From Plecoglossus altivelis (Eukaryota > Chordata > Actinopteri > Osmeriformes > Plecoglossidae), in contig BROE01000024.1 in NCBI GenBank assembly GCA_036571765.1, forward strand, positions 310,001 through 374,000: DNA of 64,000 nt, given 5' to 3'. The position numbers and the translations under genes are program-made. The stretch's first letter is position 1, and every line of letters begins with the position of its first letter. Of this stretch, positions 46,716 through 58,100 are shown piece by piece. A model generated the notes under the pieces. It worked only from the letters and a program-made list of their open reading frames with translations. It was not told the DNA's origin and did not search any database.

Positions 46716-47910
46716 AGAAGGGGATGGTTAGGGAGGAAAGGTGGGAGGGGAGAAAAGAGGAGAGATGAGAAAAGGAGGACAGGAGGGGAGAGGAGAGGAT
46801 GAAGGGAAAATAGAGAGACCAGAGGCATCACCAGGGGCATTGCTAGACCATTTTTACTGGGGAACCTGCGCAATGATTTTAGTTTTTTTGTTAGAGCTTT
46901 TACAAGTCAGAACTACTTTATTAATCTGTGCATTCATTTAGATTGATATTCCCCAAAAAAGAAATGGAGGATCTCAATCAACACTTGTAAAATCAACATC
47001 TACCCTGATGCATGCCTGTAGAATTCCATGTCCGTGTAACTAGTGCACGGTGCCCATGATGCAGTCAGTGATTAAAAAGTCAGTCCTTGAACTATAGATG
47101 CATTGTAACTGTGATTATGTCAGTGCCACATACATATTTCTGGAATTATAGGTAGATAAGAACAGTGCCCGTGATGCAATTGGTGATGAAGTGCTTCTCA
47201 GTGGTATTGGAACCTATATTTCTCAGATCACAATTGAAATTCAATGCTATTTCTCAAGTAGGCTACTTGTTCGACCTCCACTTCTATTCGAGTGAAATTT
47301 CCAGTTGCGGCTTACATTTATTCAAATGACTATGTAGCCTTTATTTGCATGTTCCTACATTATACATTTCTTATGTATGTTGATCAGCTCTGCTTCTTCA
47401 CACAGGGCTCTAAACTGAGACCAAATGGCCGCATTGTGCGTTGTTAATGACAATCCAGTCGGTACCAGTAAACTTTTTTTTAGGAATAAGCGTACACCCT
47501 AATACACCCTAGCCTGGTTATTACTAGACTCTTGTACATTCAATTTCCACAGAGAGTCTAGGACTTATCCATTGACAATCATAGTTTCCGTTCAGGCGGG
47601 TACTCTGTTAAAGTTTAAAACCATCGGATCTGCCCAGAGTCACTCTGGATTTGCCATAATCAATCGCTAACATTTGATTGTGACGTAGGTCGTGCCCTGG
47701 GAAGTAGCCACTTGTGCAGTAAACAACAAGTTGGAATGAGCAGACGCTTGTTTGAAGATGTAGATTTTAAGAATTAAAGAAACAATTGTAAATAGTAAAT
47801 CTATATTTGACACTAAGGCTAGTGATAATGTATACAGTCAAATATCAAAGCTGGGGCTAATCATTTACAAAATACTGCCACCCATGCAATGCAGTGACTA
47901 CCAGGTAATA
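46716..47910. other. Intergenic DNA
   Basis: No gene or clear mobile element seen. A GA-rich patch lies at about 46725-46830. Confidence 0.5.
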
Positions 47911-47911
47911 C

Positions 47912-48445
47912 GAATATTTTTCAGATAAGGAAGAAGGAGGAGACATAGGAGAAATCGAACCATTCCACTGAGACAATATACAGAGACCCAGCACCTTCTG
48001 TATAATCCTACAAAAATTCTCTAACTAAATTATCTATCTATTATCTAAATTATAAGCAATTACGACAATGGATGCATTCCGAAAGACTGGAAGGTTGTAG
48101 TAGTTTAATCACTTACTTGCCTGATTTGTAATGGTCCAGCTTTGAAGCTCTATCATAGAACGGCTACTTGGAATTTTGAATGTTGTTTAAATAGTTTATG
48201 TATTGTGTAAAGACAATAATACTAATGATAATAAAAAAACATATACACTAATTATCCTTGCATATAATGTTAAAGAATTTGTAATTAATTTTCTTATTCC
48301 ATTTGCAGAGATTCACTAAACACCTTTTCAAATAATGTATTATTGCTTCTTTTATACCTTAAATACAGTCTTTCAAGTTTATGATTGTTCTCTTTTATTT
48401 AGGACAAGTAGAGTTTTGTATAAAATTATACATTACAACACATTT
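47912..48445 (+). repeat. Unclassified dispersed repeat X, copy A
   Basis: This segment aligns along its whole length, in the same orientation, with 57643-58157. Long shared stretches include ACACTAATTATCCTTGCATA and GATTGTTCTCTTTTATTTAG. It has no long reading frame and no terminal inverted repeats that I can see. The family could not be recognised. Confidence 0.75.
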
Positions 48446-49675
48446 ACAACAATATGTATAATTAACACACTAACCATGTCCCTGCACGAGTTCTCCAAGT
48501 GGTTCAAAGTGTTCTGTTCATCATGAGAATCACAAAATTTACTGTTGTCGTTATCATTGTCAAAGTAGTTACTGCAACAGAGGTCTAGGTAATTCAAATA
48601 TCCCTCTGAATAATATTACAGATCCACACCTACAGTATATCCCCAACCTCGCAGGGAGGAGGGCCACAACAGCATGACCACCAAAAAAACTCTGGATGGA
48701 CTATGGATATTCGGTAGCATTGCTACATGGCTATGATTTATATTGGTAAAGCTAGCTACTATTTGAAATAGTGGTAGACATATATTGTATACAACATATA
48801 TATTTTACAGATCAGACTAAAGTAAATGGTAGTTTACACTAAGTACTACGTCCTAATTCAATGAGTTGGGCAAGGGACACGATTTCGCTGTTCAGCTGTC
48901 CTGTTTTTCAGTTAATTGATGGCGATATGTGCTAATCATGTTAACTCTATGGTAGTGTAGCTAGAAAGTAATGTACGAAATGCGTTAGTAGGATGTATCT
49001 AAGGGCCTTACGTTTTACGATGATCTGTTAGTGTTTGCTTTCTAATTATTAATTTTTTTTTAAAGGTAGACAGACAGCATAGATATATACGTTCCAAAAA
49101 GGTCTATAGATAGACAGAGATAATATATAGGCGTATTATATTATCAGGCGCCATAGTTCTAGTACTAGGATGAGGCCAGTTTCCTCCAGGTCTCAATGTT
49201 ACGTCATCACCAACATGCGTTAAAAAAGTTTATACCAAAAAAAACTGGCCTTTAACACCATTTGATGACATTATGAACTCTAGGCCCTAAATGAAAAGAA
49301 TAGGTTAGGTTTGGGGGGGGGGGGTGTTCTGGCAATGCGCTTGAGCTAGCGGGTTCAACGAAAGGGAAATAGATAGTCAGACAATCAGAAAACAGATAAC
49401 AGTGTGACTGCCAGTAGCATAATCCTGCCATGCATCATCTCTGGTCCTGGATTACAGCTCATCTATGCAGCTGCATAAACCCCATTCCTGGCTAACTGCT
49501 CGGGAGGGGGGAGAGACAGTACCTAATCTTCCTCCTCAAACAGGGGGAAGCCTATAATAATACTGGTCCACAAAGGAAATACCTAAACTAAACAATAACA
49601 TCTTACATTCATGGGACAAAGTCATGTCAATGGACTCCATAATTCTGATCGTTTGATGGGTAATCCACAACTGAC

Positions 49676-49719
<44 letters not shown>

Positions 49720-51353
49720 CAGGGAGCACTAAAACACCAGATTAAACAACATGAAAATAGGTCAAACTAAACAGCTCTGTTGTAAAGACAGGCTGCTGGA
49801 AGTACTCACCATCACAAGTCATCAGGACAGGTCACACCATTCAGAAGAATATTTCCAGCAGAAGAAATTATGGGGTGAAAACAAGAAGAGAGGAGAGGGA
49901 GAGTGGAGGACAAAAAGTTATCTAATAGAAACAAAAGCGGTGTGAGATAGGCCGTGGTAGAGGAGAGCAAGGGAGATAACACCAACAGTAAATCATGTGT
50001 AGAAACTTCTGACATCTATGCCTCTTTCGCGCGCTATTCCAATCTGTACAGAAAAATTCCCGCTCCAGCGTTGGTGACAGTAGCACGCGCCCCCAACTAC
50101 GAGGCCAGCCATCTGTAATCTCGTGGACAGCGTTATCATCATTCGCCGGACCTTCATTACATACATGGCCACCTCAATTACAGTCGGCAATGTAAGGAAT
50201 GTCGGTCTTCAAAATAACACTAACACACAAAGCAGCATATCCCTTGAAGATTGAGTATTTATCAAAACGTAATATGGTGAGATTTTTTTAAACGAGGAAC
50301 TAGTAGTGATGAAACCTCGCGAAAAGGGAGACATTTGAGAAGTCTCAGTTGCTTGTAGAAATTGCAGTGTAATACATTAGACAAAATACTTGGTAATTTG
50401 GAACTAAACATGCTCATTTATCAATTAAGGATTAAAATAGTCAGGACAAATTGATCAATGGATGACAACAGCTTCATCTCGGCAGTTTGGACTGTCATCA
50501 TCACTCTGCGATCAAAACAAAACGAGGACAGTTGTTCTCTACACTCTGTCTCGTTACAAACAAAATATCCCCTTCTTAACGGTGTTACCTGGTTATCTCC
50601 CCAAAACTTATGAGTCTAACTTTCTGTCCAGGTAAAATGATAAAACCCGTTATTTTGGTACAGTCTAAAAAGAGTGAACGATATAATCCAGTTTAGCGCT
50701 GCGCATTGAAACCTCTGACAAGGGATGTCAGTACACCGAAAATAATGTTAGTACAACCGAACACAGCGCTCTATTTCTGGCCCCGGCACCTCACGCCCAC
50801 CGTGACACCATTGGTTAAGGTTTGTGTCAGTTATCCAGCCCAGCCCGTCCTATGCTAGTGTGCCACCCACACGAAACAGAAGGTAAAGGACTTTGAAATC
50901 AGACACAGGGGAGACAGTTATCCTACTTAATACATGTTACAGAATTCAAGAGATTAATGTCGATTATTTGTGTAAATAACAGGTGTTCCTTTTAACGCAA
51001 AACCCTTAAAACACGTCATTCAACCCGTAGAGTAGGCCTTAAAGAACTCAAACCCTCATTCTTGCCTCAGGACATCGCATTCTTTGGACATATACCTCAG
51101 CTACGATTTCCAAAGAAACTGTAGGCCTATTTTAGCAGGTTCAAAGCATTTTCACATGGCTCTTCTTATTAATGTATAGGTTCAACGGAATGCGATTTTA
51201 ATGCACCTTGATAGGGACTGGTATATGAGTAACCAGGCTAAGTTTCATGCATGGGACTCTTTTCTCGTCAGAGGAAATACATGTGTATGCACAGGCATTA
51301 TTTCGAAAACAAATCAGTCCAGGTGGTATTATATGTTCAATGATTTCATTTAT
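48446..51353. other. Intergenic DNA
   Basis: Gene-free as far as can be seen. It contains a G10-type run near 49313-49323 and the TG microsatellite at 49678. The CpG-containing part at about 50020-50170 and 50690-50890 could be regulatory. Nothing else is supported. Confidence 0.4.
49678..49718. repeat. (TG)n microsatellite
   Basis: About 20 uninterrupted TG units. Confidence 0.92.
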
Positions 51354-52940
51354 TTAATTCGCTTTCGAGGTGCTGATTCCCATCCCGGCTGCTTCACACT
51401 TGGCTGCAAACCGCTCTAGTGCATGCTGTAGGTCCCGGTCCGATGGAGCCATCAGGACAACATCATCTGCGAATAGCAGAGATGAAATCCTGTGCCCCCT
51501 GAACCAGACACCCTCCGGCCCCTGGCTGTGCCTAGAAATTCTGTCCATGAAAACAATGAACAGAACCGGTGACAAAGGGCAGCCCTGGCGGAGTCCAACA
51601 TGCACCGAGAACAGGTCCGACTTACTACCGGCAATGCAAACACAGCTCCTGCTCCGGTCATACAGGGACCGGACGGCCCTGAGCAAAGGGCCCCGGACCC
51701 CGTACTCCCGGCAAACCCCCCACAGGGCACCACGAGGGACACGGTCGAACGCCTTCTCCAGGTCCACAAAACACATGTGAACCGGTTGGGCAAACTCCCA
51801 TGAACCCTCAAGCACCCGATGAAGTGTGTAGAGCTGGTCCAGTGTTCCGCGGCCAGGACGAAACCCACACTGCTCTTCCTGAATCCGAGGTTCGACTATC
51901 GGACGGATTCTCCTTTCCAATACCCTGGCATAGACCTTACCAGGGAGGCTGAGGAGTGTGATCCCCCTGTAGTTAGAACACACCCTCCGGTCCCCCGTCT
52001 TATAAAGGGGTACCACCACCCGGTCTGCCAGTCCAGCGCACCGTCCAAGGCGCCACGCAATGTTGAAGAGACGTGTCAGCAACGACAGCCCCACACATCC
52101 AGAGACTTAAGATACGCGGGCGGATCTCATCTACCCCCGAGGCTTCGCCACCGAGTAGCCCCCGACCACCTCGGTGACCTCCGCCTGTGTGATTGACGAG
52201 TCCACCTCCAGGTCCCCAGCCTCTGCTTCCTCTTCGGAAGACGTGATGGCAGGGTTGAGGAGATCCTTAAAGTATTCCTTCCACCGCTCAACAACGTCCC
52301 CAGTTGAGCTCAGCAGCTCCCCGCCCGCACCGTACACGGTGTTGGTGAAGAACCGCTTCTCCCCCCTGAGTTGGCGAACGGTTTGCCAGATCGGGGGGAC
52401 CTTTCTCCCAATCACACCTCTCCAGGTGTCACTGTCGTTAACCACATGGGCGTTGAAGTCCCCAGCAGAACAATGGAGTCCCCAGTCGGTGCACTATCCA
52501 GTACCCCTCCCAGGGACCCCAAGAAGGCCGGGTACTCTGCACTGCTGTTCGGCCCATAGGCCGATACAACAGTGACAGACCTGTCCCCGGCTTGAAGGCG
52601 CAGGGACACGACCCTCTCGTCTACCGGGGTAAACGCCAACACGTGGCGGCTGAGCCACGGGGCTATGAGCAAGCCCACGCCAGCCCGCCGCCTCTCCCCG
52701 CGAGCAACGCCAGAGAAATGTAGAGTCCAGCCTCTCTCGAGGATAATGGACCCAGAACCCAGGCTGTGCGTGGATGTGAGGCCGGCTATATCTAGCCGGT
52801 AACGCTCTACCTCCCGCACAAGCTCGGGTTCCTTTCCTGCCAGCGAGGTGACATTCCATGTCCCCAGCACTAGAGACCGTGCGCATGGCCTCGGTCGTCC
52901 AGGCACCTGCCCCTGACCGCCGCCCAAAACACACTGCACC
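51354..52940 (-). pseudogene. LINE 5' segment (endonuclease and reverse transcriptase), inverted
   Basis: The minus strand encodes parts of an AP-endonuclease/reverse-transcriptase protein of a fish non-LTR retrotransposon. At about 52450-52860 is the endonuclease: LGTWNVTSLAGKEPELVREV, GVGLLIAPWLSRHV and SVTVVSAYGPNSSAEYPAF. It joins abruptly near 52400 to a pre-RT region (GAGGELLSSTGDVVERWKEY), so the central part is deleted. The RT domain at 51354-52094 has FVDLEKAFDRVPRGALWGV, GLRQGCPLSPVLF and the catalytic FADD at about 51460-51475. Frameshifts separate the blocks. It ends within the RT thumb at GMGISTSKAN. The clade (Rex, Jockey or I group) is not settled. Confidence 0.88.
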
Positions 52941-52945
52941 GGCCC

Positions 52946-53430
52946 CTTACGGTCCTTCCTGTGGGTGGTGGGCCTGCAGGAAGGTCATGAACTTTGGGTA
53001 ATGACCGAAAGAACGAGATTGCGGATACAAGCGGTCAAAATGAGTTTTCTCCGCAGGGTGGCTGGGCGCTCCCTTAGAGATAAGGTGAGGAGCTCGGTCA
53101 CACGGGAGGAGCTCGGAGTAGAGCCGCTGCTCCTCCACGTCGAGAGGAGCCAGCTGAGGTGGCTCGGGCATCTGTTTCGGATGCCTCCTGGACGCCTCCC
53201 TCGGGAGGTGTTCTGGGCATGTCCTACCGGGAGGCGGCCCCGGGGAAGACCCAGGACACGCTGGAGGGACTATGTCTCTCGGCTGGCCTGGGAACACCTC
53301 GGGATCCCCCCGGAGGAGCTGGAGGTGGTGTGCGTGGAGAAGGAAGTCTGGGCCTCCCTGCTCAGACTGCTGCCCCCGTGAGCCGCCCCCGGATAAGCGG
53401 AAGACAATGGATGGATGGATGGATGGACAT
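52946..53430 (+). pseudogene. LINE 3' segment (C-terminal domain and tail), opposite strand
   Basis: The plus strand continues the same LINE protein after a gap. It starts in the HELWVMTERTRLRIQAVKMS region and runs through ERSQLRWLGHLFRMPPGRLP and GRRPRGRPRTRWRDYVSRLA to a stop after LLRLLPP. The element then ends in a short (ATGG)n tail at about 53407-53427. It lies head-to-head with the 5' segment at 51354-52940. The segment between the RT thumb and HELWVMTE is absent. Confidence 0.88.
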
Positions 53431-54829
53431 TCATCTCTTGAGTTCTGTAACACAAAATGTAGTACGTGGGATATCTGTCTCCCCTCCGTTTGATTGCGAA
53501 ATCCTTCTGTTTCATGTGGGTGGCGCCTCTGGTGGCAGCTGTGCATCGGGTGGCGCAACACCTGACCCGGGAGATATTTCTGCGCTCGGTGGGCTCCTCG
53601 GTATAAAGCAAGCTCTAGATAGTTTTTTGGAGTTGTTTGTTGTTTACGTGTCGTCTTCCTGGTGCCAATATGCTGCTTTTGGTTTGGATCAGCTTAATGC
53701 ATTCAGACCTCAGTCTGCCAGCAAGAGGGTGATAAATAGCCTTAACACGTTGTGTTTGCGCCATCCTCACTACGACGCATTCTCACGGACCTTTCTGCAC
53801 ATAATGTGCCAGTGTTTTGAAACAACTGCGCTTTGAATGGTCTTGTGGGAAATTACTTTACATATGCGCTTAAGAGTATCACAATCAGTAGATCAGGTTT
53901 TGCATTATAGTCTATTCATTACTATCCACTCATTATTCCCCCCCTATACTATAATCTACTGTGTTCTGATGACACAGGACTATGATGTAGCATCTGCCTG
54001 CCTAGGGTGTTATTAACCCTTTACCTGCATGTTATCCTTGTATTTATTTATTCTCTGTAAACACTCTTACCTTCATGCCTCAGAAAGACTTGACTAATAC
54101 TTCAGTGCTATTGTATGTCAAGGTGGTTATTAAACTTTCTCTCTACTTGGCACCAAAAAAAAATTATTGGAGGAAAAATGTGCGTCAAACTCAACTCATT
54201 CTTCTTCAACCCCACACACTTTCCCTCAGACTGCCCTGAAGACTGCATTATAAATACTTTATTGAGAGTAATCCCTCCCGGTGTGTGAGTTTATGGATCA
54301 GACAGTAGAGAAGTAATCCTGCAGGTAAGACAGCAGGCTTCCAGACAGACCTGTGCTACATTGACATCTACATGTTGTGTGATAATGCGCCCCTGTGTGT
54401 AAGTGGGGAATTGCAGTTAGATGAATATTACTGGTGTACTGTGGTGCAGCAGGAGGACGAACACAGCAGGGAGGGGGTCACAGTATTGATCCATATGACA
54501 CACTCTTTCCATCCATCTGTGTGTTTGTCCCCTCTGGGGACAAGGTCTTGCACCAGACCAGACAGTTAGAACAGTCACAGACAGCAGTACACAGTGAACG
54601 ATATGCAGAGAAAGAGACTTTAAACACAAATGATTTTGTCACCGGTTTTTTTGCAAAGGTGTCTGCTTTGACACGGTTAATATCAGAGATTAGAGTATTC
54701 AGAGTATTCCTGAAGAGCTGAAAGTTCATGTGGCTCAACAGTAGGGCGTGATTTGAACTTTTGCTGAAGCTGCTTTCCCACTTGTTTGGTTATTTGTGTT
54801 GCATCCAGAGCAGTGCTGGAGAGGGGACC
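53431..54829. other. Region upstream of the V-ATPase a-subunit gene
   Basis: Non-coding. A splice-acceptor-like TTGCATCCAG at about 54799-54808 lies 21 bases before the start codon, so the 5' UTR is probably split and a first non-coding exon and promoter lie in this stretch. I could not place them. Confidence 0.4.
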
Positions 54830-55095
54830 ATGGCCTCATTCTTCCGTAGTGAGGAGATGTGTCTGGTGCAGATGTTTTTTCAAACAGAGTCAGCCCATCA
54901 CTGCATCAGCCAGCTGGGCCACCTGGGATTGGTGCAGTTCAGAGATGTGAGTAACAACACAATGCTATCGTTTCTCACTTTTACAAGATGATCCACGCAA
55001 GTGACTGACTATTTTTCCTAATATTTAGATAATGATTCATACAGAAATCAAAGTATAGTGACTGGGTTGTTTATGGGTCTGAGATCCATGAGAAG

Positions 55096-55146
<51 letters not shown>

Positions 55147-58100
55147 CTCTCTCTCTTTCTCTCTCTCTCTCCCTCTGTGATTGTCTCCATCTCTCTGTCC
55201 ATCTCTCACCCTCCCTTTCTGTCTGTCTGTCTCTCTCCCTATCTTTCTTTGTCTGTGTGTCTGTTAGTCTGTCTGCTCAACTTTCCCTCTCCTTCTCTTT
55301 CCCTCTTTCTTTCTCTCTGTGTGTCTCTATCCTTCCCCCTCTCTCTGCCATGTAATCACCCTGCATTGATTTTGATCATGCAATATTGTGTGGATGTGTC
55401 TGTCATTAGTGGACTGTATAGATTGACTTTCAGAACCACAGGCCACAGGGCAGTCTCTATTTGGACAGTAAATGGATCATGGTAACATATGCATGTCTGT
55501 CAGTCAGATGCAGCTGTGTGTGTCTTCAGTTGAACTCAGGAACAGTGGCCTTCCAGCGCAGGTTTGTGAAGGAGGTCAAGAAATGTGAAGAGATGGAGAG
55601 AATTCTCAGTAAGTCTGCTTGAGTTCACTGTGTGGATCATTCCACCCATCCTAAAGCCAGAGGCTGAATGAGAGTAGGAAAGAATTCAGTCTCTTTTACT
55701 CTGTCTTTTTCAGGGTTTCTGGAGAAGGAGATACGGAGGTCTAAGATCCCCATCCCTCCTGACCTTAGTGTAAAGGGAGTCCCCTGTCCCTGGGATGTTC
55801 TGGAACTGGAGGTGATACAGAGTAGACAATAACATATGCTGGATTCTACTGTACCCCAAGGAGTGATGCAAACATTGTCTGGGTCTGTGTGTGCAGTCTA
55901 CTTTTGAGAAATTAGAGAGTGAGCTGAAGGAGATCAACTTAAACAGAGACACGCTGAAGCAAAACTTCACTGAGCTTCTGGAGATGAACTACCTCCTGCA
56001 GATGACCGACGACTTCTTCGAGGAGGTAGAGAACCAGCTAGTCAGATATAGATATAGTTGATTTAGAATTTCTGTAGCCTCTAGATGAAGGCAGCAATAG
56101 GTCACAGCAGGTTTGACCCAAACCTTGCGCTAAAGCACTCTAGGTGGTCTCTGTCCTATGTTGATGTCACATTAACACGCTATCAGGTGGAATCCCAGCT
56201 GCCGTTCTCTGAGATGATGTCAGAGGACTCCATCACCTCCAGAATGACTGTGCGCCGCCTCAGCAGCACCAGCACCAGCGGACCGCTCAAACTGGGGTGA
56301 CCTCACCACAATCTCCCAACAGCCCCTTATGCTGATTGCCCCCTATTTCACCTCACTCTATGGCTTACCACCTTATAACCCTTCATGACCTCTCATCTCC
56401 CAACCTTTTCTCCTCCTAACCTTGCATGATCTCTAACCCATAAATGCATATGTTTCTGTTTTTAGCCCTAAATATCTTCAGTCTGTTTTTATAGATATCC
56501 TGTATTTCCAGGTTTGTTGCAGGGGTGATAAAGCAGGAGCATTTTGCAGCCTTTGAGATGGTCCTCTGGAGGCTGTTCCATGGGAACTTCATCCTCCGAC
56601 ATGCTGAGATCAAACCCAGCCACCACACCCAAAATGTGTGCACCTGTAGCATCCCTGTATTTTCCATTGGTTCACTTCCCTATAATTTCCATGGGTTCAG
56701 ACAATGTATTCCTCATCTACATTCCCAGACCAGCAGTGAGCCTGAACAAAAATTTTAACATATAAGCATGAGACAAGGTGTGGAGCTTTAACCCTGTGTT
56801 TTGTGTGTGGATACAGGAGGGGCTGGAGAAGAAGGATGTGTTTGTGGTGTTCATCCAGGGAGACCAGGTTAAAAGCAAGACTAGACAGATCTGTGAGGGG
56901 TGAGAGTGAACACTACCCTGGCATCGCCACAAAAATGTGCAAATTAGTATTAGTCTGGGGCCACTCAGTTTAGTTTCAATTTACAAGAGGCGTTATCAGT
57001 GGGTACCAAACCAGACCAAAATGCTGCTGGACACAATTTGAAGTAATTGGAGAATGTGATATACACAACCAATCAAATGAATTTTGTCTATGAAAATCCC
57101 TCAGCAAAACTCCTCTGTACAGTCATGATTTTAAACCCACTCATATCACTGATATAGAAGATATACTGTTGTAATTGGCCAGGCCACTTTTAGTTGCCGG
57201 GGAAATCAGTTTGAATGAGGTGGACTGGTCTGGGTGGCCAGATACAGTGAGGAAAAAAAACAGATTGATCCCTTGGTGATTTTGTAGGTTTACTTACTCA
57301 CAAATAAATGATCAGTCTATCATTTTAATTGAAGGTTTATTTTAACAGTAAGAGACAGAATGACAGTAACAAAATCCTGAAAAGCGCATGTATAACATTT
57401 TGTAAATTGATTTACCTTTTAATGAGTGAAATAAGTATTTGACCCCCTTTCACTCAGAAAGATTTCTGTTTCCCAGGTGTCTTTTACACTGTGTGTGTAA
57501 CAAACTGAGATTTGGAGCACACTCTGAGTGTTGGAAGAAACACAAAAGAACTATCAATTTCCCTCATTCTGGGGCTCCACCGTAACACTCTCTGCCGTGA
57601 CACACTCCACCGTGACACATGCGACAGGATATTTTAATATGAGGATATTTTTCAGATGTGGAAGAACAATGATACTACGGAGACTGGGGACCATTCCACT
57701 GTCAAGAGAGAGAGACCCCACACTTTCTATAAAATCCACAGGTCCTACAAAATTACCTAACTTTAACAGAAATATTCTGTCAAAGCTAAATTATAAGCAG
57801 TTATGGCAATGTATTCCGAAAGACTGGAGGACTGTAGCTATTTAATCACTTACTTGCGCTATCATAGAACACCTACTCGGAATGTTGGTGTAAATGTTGT
57901 TTAAATAGTTTATCATGTTTTGCACAGACAATAATAATATTGATAGTAAAAAAATATATACACTAATTATCCTTGCATATAATGCTAAAGAATTTGTAAA
58001 GAATACTTTTACTCCGTTTGCAAAGGTACCCTAAACTCCTTTTCACAGAATGTCTTAGCACTTCTTTTATAGCTTAAATAGAATCTTTCAAGTATATGAT

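Larger units (their letters stand above)
51354..53430 (+). mobile_element. 5'-inverted (twin-primed) non-LTR retrotransposon insertion
   Basis: Together the two segments form one insertion with the order inverted RT, inverted endonuclease, then forward C-terminus and tail. This is the order expected when the second target strand primes internally on the LINE RNA. The insertion orientation is given by the tail, on the plus strand. Target-site duplications could not be recognised with confidence. Confidence 0.8.

Noticed and set aside
52412..52940. A possible host endonuclease-like gene
   Set aside because: The endonuclease motifs are those of a LINE, the frame is truncated, and it sits next to RT and LINE tail sequence.
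57528..57845. A 105-codon plus-strand open frame inside the Tc1-like element
   Set aside because: It crosses the start of repeat X, is not preserved in the other copy at 47912-48445, and matches no family I recognise.
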